NCBI RefSeq assembly: GCF_036194065.1
Contig: NZ_CP108096.1
Span: 124,001 to 188,000, forward strand
Reading direction: 5' to 3'
Length of the DNA stretch: 64,000 nt
DNA from: Streptomyces sp. NBC_00239
GTDB lineage: Bacteria > Actinomycetota > Actinomycetes > Streptomycetales > Streptomycetaceae
Shown: positions 25,837-34,121 of the stretch, in pieces
How the letters are laid out: every line of letters starts with the position of its first letter
Position numbering within the stretch: position 1 is the first letter of the stretch
The notes under the pieces: model-generated
Database searches by the model: none
What the model saw: the letters and a program-made list of their open reading frames with translations, nothing else
What the model was told of the DNA's origin: nothing
Translations under genes and position numbers: made by a program

Positions 25837-25856
25837 GACTCCCGCGGGACTCCCGC
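25837..25856. promoter_or_regulatory. direct repeats in the divergent control region
   Basis: GACTCCCGC occurs twice with an 11-bp period (25837-25845 and 25848-25856), 40-60 bp upstream of the XRE gene start. This is one helical turn apart, as expected for a repressor site. Confidence 0.35.
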
Positions 25857-26017
25857 CAAACCCTGGGGCGGTACGCACAGTTGGCCGACACTCGATCACC
25901 CCAGCGAACTTTCAAGCGCTGCGGCGCATCACCCCGGTTCCGTCTGCGCGGTGCCCCTGTGCGCACCCGGCTGCGTCCCTCGACGCCGAGCAGGTGCCTT
26001 GCGAAAGGACTTCCTCA

Positions 26018-26623
26018 GTGATCAAGCAACCCTTGACGGTGGACGAAGTCGTCGGCGTGGCCGACCGTTACGCCGCTCTCGGTTTCCAGACCCGTGGAGA
26101 TCTCGGGCAGCACTTCCTGCGGACCCCGGACGCGGCTCACGCGCTGCTGGAGCGAGCGGGCATTCCGGCGGGAGCGCACGTGCTTGAGGTCGGAGCGGGG
26201 CTGGGCACGCTCTCGTCCGCGATCGCGACCGCCGGACACCGCATCTGGGCGGTGGAGAAGGACGAGCGTCTGCGAGACCACCTGACGGAGCGGCTTGCCC
26301 CGTTCGGGGCTCGGGCTCGTGTCACCTTTGACGACGTACGCCGCGTCGACCTGGACGACGGACTGGATCTCGGCAGCGCGCTGGTGTCCATCATGCCGTT
26401 CGACCCCGAGCTGTCCGCCGACCTGATCCGGCATGTGTTCACCTGCCCCCGCGTGGAGTACGGGCTCGTGGTCGTACCCAGTGCCAGCGCCCAACTACTT
26501 GCCAACTGCCCAGACTTGGTCGTCGAAGAAGTCGACGGCATCGCCCGGTCCTCCTTCTGGCCGCCTGCGCCCACGGTGCTGCGGGTCCTCGCGATCAGCC
26601 GCCGGTCGACATGCAGGAGCTGA
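26018..26623 (+). CDS. KsgA/Erm-like methyltransferase with altered motif IV
   Basis: 201 residues from GTG 26018 (AAAGGA eight bases upstream). It follows the rRNA adenine dimethyltransferase plan: 'TRGDLGQHFLRTPDAAHAL', SAM-binding 'HVLEVGAGLGTLSSAIA', acidic 'AVEKDERLRDHL'. Where the catalytic motif reads N-L-P-Y, this protein has 'VSIMPFDPE', losing the Asn. It is also shorter than KsgA and lacks the C-terminal domain. It may methylate another substrate or serve in self-protection of the ribosome or RNA. First gene of the coupled operon; it overlaps the nucleotidase-like gene by 13 bases. Confidence 0.75.
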   Translation: MIKQPLTVDEVVGVADRYAALGFQTRGDLGQHFLRTPDAAHALLERAGIPAGAHVLEVGAGLGTLSSAIATAGHRIWAVEKDERLRDHLTERLAPFGARARVTFDDVRRVDLDDGLDLGSALVSIMPFDPELSADLIRHVFTCPRVEYGLVVVPSASAQLLANCPDLVVEEVDGIARSSFWPPAPTVLRVLAISRRSTCRS

Positions 26624-27789
26624 TCGCCACGGGGTGCTTCCACTCCTCGCTGCCCGACGGCCACCGCGCCCTGTCGGCGCTGCGCACCGCGCGGAAGGCC
26701 GGGGCCCTCACCATCGACGCCGGAGACTTCTTCTCCGGCAGCGCCTTCCACACCTACTCCGCCGGCCGCGTGGAGGAGAGGCTCCTGGCCGAGCTGTACG
26801 ACGCGGTCGTCCCCGGCAACCACGACCTGCCCGACCTGATGCGACTGCGTCATCCCGAGACGTTCCCTCCGGTCGTCTGCGCCAACGTCTCTCCGCCGAG
26901 CACCTTCGCCGGCCGGTGGACGGCCGGGCTGGTGCTGCACGGGGCGTCACTTCGGGTCGGGATCGTCGGATATCTGGGCGAGCAGGCGTACGAGGCGATT
27001 CCTTCGGCCGAGCGCGCAGGGTTCACCTATCGGGCCCCGACGGCCACGCTGATCGGCGCCGAGGCCGATGCCCTGCGGTCGGCGGGGGCTGATGTGGTGG
27101 TGGGGGTGAGCCACAGCGGTTTCCTCGCCGATGTCGCCGACCAGGAGTCCCGGTGGCCCCTCACCACGGTGATCGCCTCGCACTGCCACTCGCCATGGAC
27201 GCACTGGACGGAGCAGAACCGGCACGTGGTCAAGCCGGCTGCGCAGGGCGCCGGCCTGCTCCGCCTCAGCCTGGGCGTCGACGATCTGGTCAGCGTGCGC
27301 CACGACAGCCCCACCACGAGTAGCCCGGCGCAGGCGCTGCCCGGTATCGGCGCCGAACTCGCAGCTTTCGCGGCGTGGGGGGCGCATCCCGTGGGCCGGC
27401 TCGCGGCCCCCCTGCCCGAGCGGGAGGACATCGCCCGCCTCCTGGCGGCCCGCGCGCTGCTTGGGACGGGCGTCGACGCCTTCGTCCTCAACACCTACAC
27501 GCTGCGCGGGGGACTGCCGTGCGAGGTGACCCGGGCGGCGTTGTGGGCCTGTGCGCCCTTCGACAGCGACCTGGTGGTGCTTGACGGCACCCACCGGCCG
27601 CGTGCCCTTGCCGCGCGGGCTCGGGAACTGGGCGAGGACCTCACCGTCGCTCCCGCCCCGGCAAGCGAGGAGCCGGGACGCGTCGCCACCACCGCCTACC
27701 TCGCCGAGCGCCTCGGACTGCCCGCCCGGCCTCCTGCCCAGCCGTGCACGCTGCACGGCGCCCTCGCCGCCTGCCTGGAGACGTCATGA
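26611..27789 (+). CDS. metallophosphoesterase, 5'-nucleotidase (UshA)-like
   Basis: 392 residues with calcineurin-type metal motifs: 'TIDAGDFFSGSAF', 'VVPGNHDLPDL', 'VVVGVSHSGF' and 'VIASHCHSPW'. The first metal motif is 'GCFHSS' rather than D-x-H-G, so the N-terminal metal site is altered. A second domain resembles the nucleotide-binding C-terminal domain of 5'-nucleotidases ('NTYTLRGGLPCEVTRAALW'). There is no signal peptide, so it is cytoplasmic. It likely removes phosphate from a nucleotide intermediate of the cluster (inference). Confidence 0.8.
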   Translation: MQELIATGCFHSSLPDGHRALSALRTARKAGALTIDAGDFFSGSAFHTYSAGRVEERLLAELYDAVVPGNHDLPDLMRLRHPETFPPVVCANVSPPSTFAGRWTAGLVLHGASLRVGIVGYLGEQAYEAIPSAERAGFTYRAPTATLIGAEADALRSAGADVVVGVSHSGFLADVADQESRWPLTTVIASHCHSPWTHWTEQNRHVVKPAAQGAGLLRLSLGVDDLVSVRHDSPTTSSPAQALPGIGAELAAFAAWGAHPVGRLAAPLPEREDIARLLAARALLGTGVDAFVLNTYTLRGGLPCEVTRAALWACAPFDSDLVVLDGTHRPRALAARARELGEDLTVAPAPASEEPGRVATTAYLAERLGLPARPPAQPCTLHGALAACLETS

Positions 27790-28601
27790 CCGACCTGCTG
27801 AATCTGAACGCCCGCGAGCTGACCTGCGGCCCGATCGCACCGGATGCCTTCGCGTACGCCTTCGACGGTCCCGGCGCGGGTCGCGCGCTCGTCACCTTCG
27901 AATCCCAGGAGCACGACCACAATCTGGACCTCGCGCTGAGCCTGCTGTCCACCCTGGGCACGGTCCTGGCCCTCTACCCCGACCGGGGCTGCTGGGACGA
28001 ACTGTCGGTCCGCGACGACGTCGACCCCGGACGCACCCACGGCGTGGGTGAGAACCGCTTGCATGTCGACCTCGTCGACCGCGACCGCACACCGCGCCTG
28101 ATCGCCCTGTACTGCGTGCGCGCGGACCCGGCCGGCGGCGGCGCCTCCGCCCTGTCCGACCTTCACGCCGCTGCGGGGGACCTCGACCAGGCCCACCGTG
28201 ACCTGCTGCGGCGGCCGGTCTTCTCCTACTTCACCGACCACGGGGTGAACGGCGTCGGCAAGGGCCTGGCCCGCTTCCCCGTCCTGCCCGAGCACCTCGA
28301 CGGCAGTGAGCCGATCCGGTTCACCTCCAAGATGCTCCCCCACCTTCAGCGCGGCGAACTGGTGGACAGCGACACCCCCGAGCAGGTCGCGGCCGCGTTC
28401 GGTCGTCTCGTGGCCGCCGCCGAGGCCCGGCGGACCAGCGTACGACTGCAGCCCGGTCAGCTCCTCATCTTCGACCAGTGGCGCTACGCCCACGGCCGCA
28501 TGCCGCTGGGCCCGGCCCAGAGCGAACTGCCGCCCGGCCAGCGCCGACTGCTGAAGCAGGCCTACGGCCACCGCCCCCAGCCGACCGGAGGAGCACGATG
28601 A
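27786..28601 (+). CDS. TauD-like Fe(II)/2-oxoglutarate-dependent dioxygenase
   Basis: 271 residues. The iron ligands are visible as 'NRLHVDLVD' (HxD) near residue 95 and 'FDQWRYAHGRMPL' (distal His) near residue 240. 'RRLLKQAY' supplies the Arg that usually binds 2-oxoglutarate. 'CVRADPAGGGASALSDLHAA' is the characteristic strand-loop after the HxD. The family hydroxylates or otherwise oxidises small molecules. Coupled to both neighbours by ATGA, consistent with a tailoring enzyme of the pathway. Confidence 0.82.
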   Translation: MTDLLNLNARELTCGPIAPDAFAYAFDGPGAGRALVTFESQEHDHNLDLALSLLSTLGTVLALYPDRGCWDELSVRDDVDPGRTHGVGENRLHVDLVDRDRTPRLIALYCVRADPAGGGASALSDLHAAAGDLDQAHRDLLRRPVFSYFTDHGVNGVGKGLARFPVLPEHLDGSEPIRFTSKMLPHLQRGELVDSDTPEQVAAAFGRLVAAAEARRTSVRLQPGQLLIFDQWRYAHGRMPLGPAQSELPPGQRRLLKQAYGHRPQPTGGAR

Positions 28602-29158
28602 TCCTCACCGGACCCGCGATCCGCGACGCCGTCACCAGCGGGACGATCACCATCGACCCGTTCGAGCCGCGCCTGCTCAACCCCAACAGCTACAACTACT
28701 GCCTGGGAGCCCAGCTCGAAGAGCTCACCAGCCGGCCGGCCGACCCCACCGTGCCCGCCCGCACGCGCACCATCCACCTGACCGCCGACGGCTTCGTGCT
28801 CCAGCCGGGCACCGTCTACCTGGGCACCACCGTCGAGACGATCGGCAGCGCGGCCTTCGTCACCAGCCTGATCGGCCGCTCCTCCCTCGGCCGGCTCGGC
28901 TGCTTCCTGCAGATCTCCGCCGACCTCGGCCAGCTCGGTGCCGTGCACCGCTGGACGCTGGAGATCACCGTCGTCCAGCCCCTGCGGATCTACCCGGGCA
29001 TGCGCGTGGGCCAGGTCTCCTTCTGGCAGCCGTCCGGGAGCCGTTCCCCCTACCACGGGCACTACGGCACCCTCAGCGTTCCCGCCGCCTGGTCCCCCCG
29101 CGCGGCCGCCGGCCACGGCGCCACATCCGCCCCTCTCCTCCAGGAGGTGACCGCATGA
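28598..29158 (+). CDS. Dcd/dUTPase-superfamily protein, copy 1 (catalytic Glu present)
   Basis: 186 residues matching dCTP deaminase: 'LNPNSYNYCLG', 'GRSSLGRLGCFLQISADL' (residues ~93-110) and 'RWTLEITVVQPLRIYPGMRVGQVSF'. Glu122 corresponds to the catalytic Glu of Dcd; Arg94, Ser95, Ser96 and Arg99 are also kept. Dcd deaminates dCTP to dUTP. Its place in a biosynthetic operon suggests a dedicated cytosine-nucleotide deaminase or a nucleotide-binding partner. ATGA overlaps on both sides. Confidence 0.85.
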   Translation: MILTGPAIRDAVTSGTITIDPFEPRLLNPNSYNYCLGAQLEELTSRPADPTVPARTRTIHLTADGFVLQPGTVYLGTTVETIGSAAFVTSLIGRSSLGRLGCFLQISADLGQLGAVHRWTLEITVVQPLRIYPGMRVGQVSFWQPSGSRSPYHGHYGTLSVPAAWSPRAAAGHGATSAPLLQEVTA

Positions 29159-29679
29159 TCCTCACCGGCCCCGAGATCACGTCCCGCGTCAAGGACGGCC
29201 ACATCCGCATCGAACCCTTCGACGCGAGCCACGCCCAGCCCAACTCCTACGACTTCCACCTCGGCGAGACCATCGGCTCCTACACCAGCCACGTCCTGGA
29301 CTGCGCCCGAGAGAACCCCTTCGAGGAGCAGCCCATCCCCGCGGACGGGTTCGAGCTCCAGCCGCACCGCATCTACCTGGCCGCCACCCGGGAGCGGATC
29401 GGCAGCGACCTCTTCGTGCCCATCATCCGGGCCCGTTCCTCCATCGCCCGCCTGGGCCTGTTCGTCCACGTCACCGCCGACCTGATCGACCTCGGCTCCT
29501 TCGGCCAGCTCACCCTGCAACTGCACGCCGTCCAGCCGGTGCGCATCTACCCGGGCATGCTGATCGGACAGGTCACCTTCTGGGAGCCGACCGGCGAGCG
29601 CGTGCTGTACGACGGCAAGTACCAGGGCAGCCGCGGCCCGCAGCCCTCCAAGGCCCACCTCGACTTCGAGGCCCGGTGA
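29155..29679 (+). CDS. Dcd/dUTPase-superfamily protein, copy 2 (Glu to Gln)
   Basis: 174 residues, a tandem paralogue of the previous gene starting with the same MILTGP. 'RARSSIARLGLFVHVTADL' is conserved, but position 122, Glu in copy 1, is Gln ('QLTLQLHAVQPVRIYPGMLIGQVTF'). Loss of this residue should abolish normal Dcd deamination. The protein may instead form mixed trimers with copy 1, bind nucleotide without deaminating it, or catalyse something else. It ends in a GTGA overlap with the PIG-L gene. Confidence 0.85.
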   Translation: MILTGPEITSRVKDGHIRIEPFDASHAQPNSYDFHLGETIGSYTSHVLDCARENPFEEQPIPADGFELQPHRIYLAATRERIGSDLFVPIIRARSSIARLGLFVHVTADLIDLGSFGQLTLQLHAVQPVRIYPGMLIGQVTFWEPTGERVLYDGKYQGSRGPQPSKAHLDFEAR

Positions 29680-30419
29680 ACACCACCGCCGCCCTCGGCG
29701 GCGCGCCGAACGGTCCTGGGCCCGCCGGGCGGGGGGAGCGGGTGGTGGCGCTGGTCGCCCACCCCGACGACGCCGAACTGCTGTGCTACGGAACGCTGCG
29801 CCGGGCTGTGACGGCCGGGGCCACCGTGACGGTGGTCGTGGTCACCCACGGCGCGAACGGCGTCTCCCTGGCCGACGCCGCCGACGGCCGCCGGCTCGGC
29901 ACGGACGAACGGTCCGAGGAGGTCCGCGCGGCCTGGCACTCCACCGGCATCCAGCTCACCTTCCTCGGCCTGCCCGACGGCGCCCTGGTCGCCGACCGGC
30001 ACCTGATCTCCACCGTGGAGGCCGAACTGACGCGCCTGGGCTGCACGCTGCTCATCACCCACAGCCTGAACGCCGACACCGACCACCAGGACCACCGCGC
30101 CCTGGCCAGCGCCGCCGCGAACGCCGCCACCCGCGTGGCCACCTGCCACACCGTGCTGCACGGCGAACCCCATGCCCCCCGCTCCGCCTTCACCCCCACC
30201 GTCCTCGTCGACATCACCGAGCACCTCGACGCCAAGGTCACCGCCCTGGCCGCACACCGCACCCAGGCCGGGCGCTGGTACCTCGGCAAGGACTACACCC
30301 ACCACCGCGCCGCCCAGGCCGGATGGCACCTGCGCCCCGCGGCCGCTGCCGCGGGACGCGCCTACGAGTCCTTCGAGACCTCCGTGCTCACCCTCTTCCC
30401 CCAGGAGGAACGGCCGTGA
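29676..30419 (+). CDS. PIG-L family N-deacetylase
   Basis: 247 residues with the zinc motif 'VALVAHPDDAEL' near residue 27, a catalytic Asp within it, and the later 'TDHQDHRALA' zinc His. PIG-L enzymes remove acetyl groups from N-acetylglucosamine conjugates: MshB in mycothiol, TunE in tunicamycin, GPI synthesis. Here it is followed by a WbqC-like and a GT4 gene, suggesting a GlcNAc-containing intermediate that is deacetylated to expose an amine for later aminoacylation (inference). GTG start overlaps the upstream stop. Confidence 0.88.
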   Translation: MNTTAALGGAPNGPGPAGRGERVVALVAHPDDAELLCYGTLRRAVTAGATVTVVVVTHGANGVSLADAADGRRLGTDERSEEVRAAWHSTGIQLTFLGLPDGALVADRHLISTVEAELTRLGCTLLITHSLNADTDHQDHRALASAAANAATRVATCHTVLHGEPHAPRSAFTPTVLVDITEHLDAKVTALAAHRTQAGRWYLGKDYTHHRAAQAGWHLRPAAAAAGRAYESFETSVLTLFPQEERP

Positions 30420-31156
30420 CCGTGACCTACATCGAGCAGCCGCCCTTCGCGCCCTGGCTCGGGTTCTGCGAAGCCCTCTTCGCCTGCGACACCGTCGCCC
30501 TCTACGACGACGTCCCCTACACCGACGGCGGCTACCAGAACCGCAACCGAATCAAGACCGCCGACGGCGTGCGCTGGCTGACCGTCCCGGTCACCCGCGC
30601 CCCCGGTCAGCTGATCCGCGACACCCCCATCGCCTCCGGCTTCGACGCCGACAGCATGCTGCGCACGATCCGCCTGGCCTACGCCCGCACCCCGCACGTC
30701 GACGAGGCGCTGCACGTACTGCGGCCCGTCCTCGGCGCCGGGCACACCTGGCTGACCGACCTGAACCTTGACCTGCTCACCCAGATCCGGGCCGCCCTCG
30801 GCGCGCCCGCGCGCCTGCAACTCGCCTCCGAGCTGCACATCGACGACGAAGACCGCACCCGGCGTCTGGCCGCCATCTGCGCGGCCACCGGCGCCGAGAT
30901 CCTGTGGGCGGGCTCCGGCACCCGCACCTACCTCGACACCACTGCCCTGGCCGAGCACGGCGTCAGCGTGCGGTGGAACGAGTACGCCGACCGCCACCCG
31001 GCCTACGTCCAGGCCTGGGGCCGGCAGGGCTTCGCGTCCAACCTGTCCGTCATCGACACCGTCTGCGCGCTGGGCTGGGCCGGCACCGCGGCGCTCCTGC
31101 GCACCGGCCTTGCCGCCTACCTCCAGCAGCACGCCCCGAAGGAGGCGACCGCATGA
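30416..31156 (+). CDS. WbqC-like family protein
   Basis: 246 residues from GTG 30416 (AGGAGGAA upstream, GTGA overlap). It has the WbqC pattern: 'YIEQPPFAPWLGFCEALFACD', 'YQNRNRIKTADGVRWLTVPV', 'LLTQIRAALGAP' and a C-terminal 'GVSVRWNEYADRHPAY'. WbqC-like proteins occur in polysaccharide and natural-product gene clusters and are suspected of amine acylation or ligation; the chemistry is not settled. Position after PIG-L and before GT4 fits a role on the freed amino sugar. Confidence 0.8.
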   Translation: MTVTYIEQPPFAPWLGFCEALFACDTVALYDDVPYTDGGYQNRNRIKTADGVRWLTVPVTRAPGQLIRDTPIASGFDADSMLRTIRLAYARTPHVDEALHVLRPVLGAGHTWLTDLNLDLLTQIRAALGAPARLQLASELHIDDEDRTRRLAAICAATGAEILWAGSGTRTYLDTTALAEHGVSVRWNEYADRHPAYVQAWGRQGFASNLSVIDTVCALGWAGTAALLRTGLAAYLQQHAPKEATA

Positions 31157-32259
31157 CGCGCCCGCTGATCCTCACCGGCATCGACCTGCCCCTAGAGCCC
31201 TCGTGCGGCTCGACCATCTGGTGCAGCGACGTTTACACCCGCCTGACCGGCCACGGCTACCGCACGGTGTTCGCACACCTGCCCGGCAGCGGAACCTGGC
31301 AGCACGGCTTCACCGACACCGCCGAACTGGCCGCGCAGAAAGCACCGTACGGGCCCGGCTTCGACGCATACGCCGACGCGCTCACCGACGAAGTCCGCAG
31401 CCTCGTCAGCGAAAGACGGCCGGACCTGATCCACGCCCAGCACCTCGGGTTCGGCCTCGCGCTCGCCTTCGCGCGAGCGGCCGGCAGCACGCCGATGGTG
31501 TCCGTCGCGCACGGCACCGACGTCATCACCGCCACCGAGCACGTGCAGGCGCGAGCCGTCCTGAACGAGATCGTCGACGCGAGCGTGCGCGTCATCGTCC
31601 CGAACGCGGCCATGGCCGACGAGGTGGACCGGCTCACCGACGGCCACCACACCGACCGCCTGGTGATCGTGCCCTGGGGCATCCCGCTGCCCGCGGCACC
31701 GACCGCGCACCCGCGCCCGGGAAAGCACCTGCGCCTGGTGCACGCGGGCCGACTGGACGCCAACAAGGACACGATCACCGCCATCGAGGCACTGGCGCGG
31801 ACCACAGGACACCAGCTCACCGTGATCGGCAGCGGCAGTGAACTCGAGACCCTCACCCGGCGCACCGCCGAGCTCGACCTCGCCAACCGTGTGACGTTCG
31901 AGCCGTTCCTGCCCCGCCAGGACCTGTTCAAACGGTTCGCCGACTTCCACGCGATGCTGTTCACCACCCGCAAGCTGGAGGCCTACGGGCTCGTCGCCGT
32001 CGAAGCCCAGGCGCACGGCCTGCCAGTCCTCTACAGCAATGTCCCCGGGCTGGGGGTCACGCTCGGAACCGGCGGCCTGAGCTTCCCACCGGGCGACGCC
32101 GGCGCCCTCGCCTCGCTCATCGACAACCTGGCCGCCAGCCCGGCCACCCGGCAGCTCCTGCACCAGGCGGCCCTCGCCAACGCCCGCGGCTACGACGTCG
32201 CCCACACCGCGGCCCACTTCGCCGCGCTGTCCCGTACCGCGATGGAAGGCGCCCGATGA
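31153..32259 (+). CDS. GT4-family glycosyltransferase
   Basis: 368 residues, GT-B fold. The C-terminal half carries 'RLVHAGRLDANKDTITAIEAL', 'LTVIGSGSELETL' and the E-x7-E donor motif 'EAYGLVAVEAQAHGLP' near residue 275. The N-terminal part has 'DLIHAQHLGFGLALAFAR' and 'VAHGTDV'. GT4 enzymes (MshA, BshA, PimA type) transfer sugars from UDP- or GDP-donors with retention. Coupled to its neighbours by ATGA overlaps. Confidence 0.88.
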   Translation: MTRPLILTGIDLPLEPSCGSTIWCSDVYTRLTGHGYRTVFAHLPGSGTWQHGFTDTAELAAQKAPYGPGFDAYADALTDEVRSLVSERRPDLIHAQHLGFGLALAFARAAGSTPMVSVAHGTDVITATEHVQARAVLNEIVDASVRVIVPNAAMADEVDRLTDGHHTDRLVIVPWGIPLPAAPTAHPRPGKHLRLVHAGRLDANKDTITAIEALARTTGHQLTVIGSGSELETLTRRTAELDLANRVTFEPFLPRQDLFKRFADFHAMLFTTRKLEAYGLVAVEAQAHGLPVLYSNVPGLGVTLGTGGLSFPPGDAGALASLIDNLAASPATRQLLHQAALANARGYDVAHTAAHFAALSRTAMEGAR

Positions 32260-33926
32260 ACGACATCCCGCTGTACGCCAGCCGCCTGTGGCCGCCGGTC
32301 AGGCCCCGCACCGGCGACGCTTCCGCCTCCACCCTCGACCTGCTGCACACCCTCGGCTTCATCGCCCGCACCGACGCGACCGGCGTACACAGCCTGCTGC
32401 CGCTCGGCGTGCGGGTGCACGACCGGCTCAACGCCATCGCCCGGCGCGCCTTCGAGGAGCGCGGCGCGCTGACCTTCGCCCCGCCCACGCTGCAGAGCCG
32501 CACCCTGTGGGAGCAGACCGGGCGCTGGGACGTCTACCGCCGCGAACGGGCGCTGCTGACCGTGGCCTCCTCCAGCGGTGAGGAGATGTGCCTGGCCCCC
32601 ACCTCCGAGGAGATCGCGGCCGCCACCGTCCGCGAGCACCTGCGCTCCCACCGGGACCTGCCTGTCCGCCTGTCGCTGAGCACCGCCAAGTTCCGCGACG
32701 AGCTCTCCCCGCGCGGCGGGCTGATGCGCGGCCGCGAGTTCACCATGGCCGACGCCTACACCTTCGACACCGGCCCCGACACCATGCGCGAGTCCGTCGA
32801 CTTCCTCAACCAGGCTTGTACGGCGGCCCTCACCGGAATGGGCCTGACCGGTACCTTCACCGCGCCCGCCGACGGCGGCAGCATCTCCGCCGGCCCCAGC
32901 ACCGAACACCTTGTCCTCGCCGACAGCGGGCAGGGCACGATCGTCGCCTGCGCCCACTGCGGCAACCGCGGCGACGGTGCCGTCGTCGCCGCCGGGCCCC
33001 CGCCGCCCGGCCTGGACCCGGTCGTCAACGTCATCGCCTTCACCCTCACCCTGCCCGACGGCGCCACCCAGACCGCGACCGTCGCCATCCGCTCCGACCT
33101 CCACGTCAGCCCTCGCAAGGTCGCCGCCGCCACGGGCGCCGCCCGCGTCGACCTCATCGACCCCGACCTCCTTCCCGACCTGCTCAGCAAGAAGGCCGGC
33201 ACCCTCACCCCCTGGGACGCCGCCGGCGCCACCGACGTCGTGCCCCTGTACGACGTCTCCGCCGCCGAACTGGACACCTTCTCCATCTCCGACGGAGACA
33301 CCGGGCTCCGGACCGGTGTCCGCTGGAGCGGCACCCGCGCTCTGCCCGCCCTGCACCCCAGTGGCGTCGACCTGCACCACGCGACCGAACACAGCGGCTG
33401 CGGTACCTGCCGCCAGGGCCGCTACAGCCTCCTGCGCGCCATCGAGGTCGCCCACGTTTTCGAGCTGGGCACGCAGTACGCCGCCCCGATGAACCTCCGC
33501 TACAGCGATCCCGCCGGCCGCCCCGCCACCCCGTGGATGGCCTGCTCGGGCATCGGCATCACCCGATGCCTACAGACCGCCGCCGACCTCAACCGCGACC
33601 GGCACGGCCTGCGATGGGCACCGGGCACCGGCCCCGCCGACGTCCACCTCGTGGTGCTACGCGCCGATCAGCCCGACATGCGCGACCGCGCGGACCGTCT
33701 CACCCGCAGCCTCACCGATCGCCGCGTGAGCGTACTCGTCGACGACCGGCCCCTGCCCGCCGGCGACAAGCTCCGCTACGCCCGCCTCCTCGGCCTGCCC
33801 CATGCGGCCGTCCTCTCCCCCGACCACCCTGACACCGAGATCGAAGTCATCGCACGCTCCACCGGCCGCACCACCCGTACCGATCTCAGCCACATCGCCG
33901 CCCAAAATCCTTTCACGCCCACATAG
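32256..33926 (+). CDS. proS: prolyl-tRNA synthetase, bacterial type (paralogue in the cluster)
   Basis: 556 residues, a complete class II ProRS. Visible are 'LAPTSEE', motif 2 'KFRDELSPRGGLMRGREFTMADAYTFD' (split here only for reference: KFRDEL and RGREFTMADAY are key), a degraded editing-type insertion around residues 240-370, 'FELGTQYAAPMNLRY', motif 3 'CSGIGITRCLQ', and a C-terminal anticodon-binding domain from about residue 465. It activates proline and charges tRNA-Pro. Finding it as the last coupled gene of a biosynthetic operon, 195 bp before a tRNA-Pro-like gene, suggests a dedicated pair or a resistant duplicate, not the housekeeping copy. Confidence 0.9.
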   Translation: MNDIPLYASRLWPPVRPRTGDASASTLDLLHTLGFIARTDATGVHSLLPLGVRVHDRLNAIARRAFEERGALTFAPPTLQSRTLWEQTGRWDVYRRERALLTVASSSGEEMCLAPTSEEIAAATVREHLRSHRDLPVRLSLSTAKFRDELSPRGGLMRGREFTMADAYTFDTGPDTMRESVDFLNQACTAALTGMGLTGTFTAPADGGSISAGPSTEHLVLADSGQGTIVACAHCGNRGDGAVVAAGPPPPGLDPVVNVIAFTLTLPDGATQTATVAIRSDLHVSPRKVAAATGAARVDLIDPDLLPDLLSKKAGTLTPWDAAGATDVVPLYDVSAAELDTFSISDGDTGLRTGVRWSGTRALPALHPSGVDLHHATEHSGCGTCRQGRYSLLRAIEVAHVFELGTQYAAPMNLRYSDPAGRPATPWMACSGIGITRCLQTAADLNRDRHGLRWAPGTGPADVHLVVLRADQPDMRDRADRLTRSLTDRRVSVLVDDRPLPAGDKLRYARLLGLPHAAVLSPDHPDTEIEVIARSTGRTTRTDLSHIAAQNPFTPT

Positions 33927-34004
33927 ATCCATCGCGGTAAACCGCCGAGAACACAGGACGACACCGACCCCGGTGACGTCTCGAATTGTCATTTCAAAAA
34001 TCGG

Positions 34005-34029
34005 GAAACGGGCTTGCAGTTCAATCGGT
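34005..34029 (+). repeat. partial copy of the tRNA-like gene's 5' end
   Basis: GAAACGGG, then 9 bases, then CAATCGGT. The tRNA-like gene and its flank read GAAACGGG, 8 bases, CAATCGGT at 34118-34141. This looks like a decayed duplication of the acceptor/D-arm portion ~113 bp upstream, though chance is possible for so short a match. Confidence 0.35.
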
Positions 34030-34071
34030 CTGTGCGGCGGCGGAATGTTTTCGCTCGGCCGTACGGACCCG

Positions 34072-34100
34072 TTGACCGCAGGCGACAGGCGGTCTAGCGT
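34072..34100 (+). promoter_or_regulatory. promoter of the tRNA-like gene
   Basis: -35 TTGACC at 34072-34077 and -10 TAGCGT at 34095-34100 with an ideal 17-bp spacer. This is a strong housekeeping-sigma-type promoter by Streptomyces standards. Transcription would begin about 15 bases before the mature 5' end at 34122. Confidence 0.65.
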
Positions 34101-34121
34101 CCTTCCCATCGCAACTCGAAA

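Noticed and set aside
24294..26021. 575-residue plus-strand ORF
   Set aside because: Antisense shadow of the XRE regulator at 24462-25796; the minus-strand frame has recognisable HTH and TPR character.
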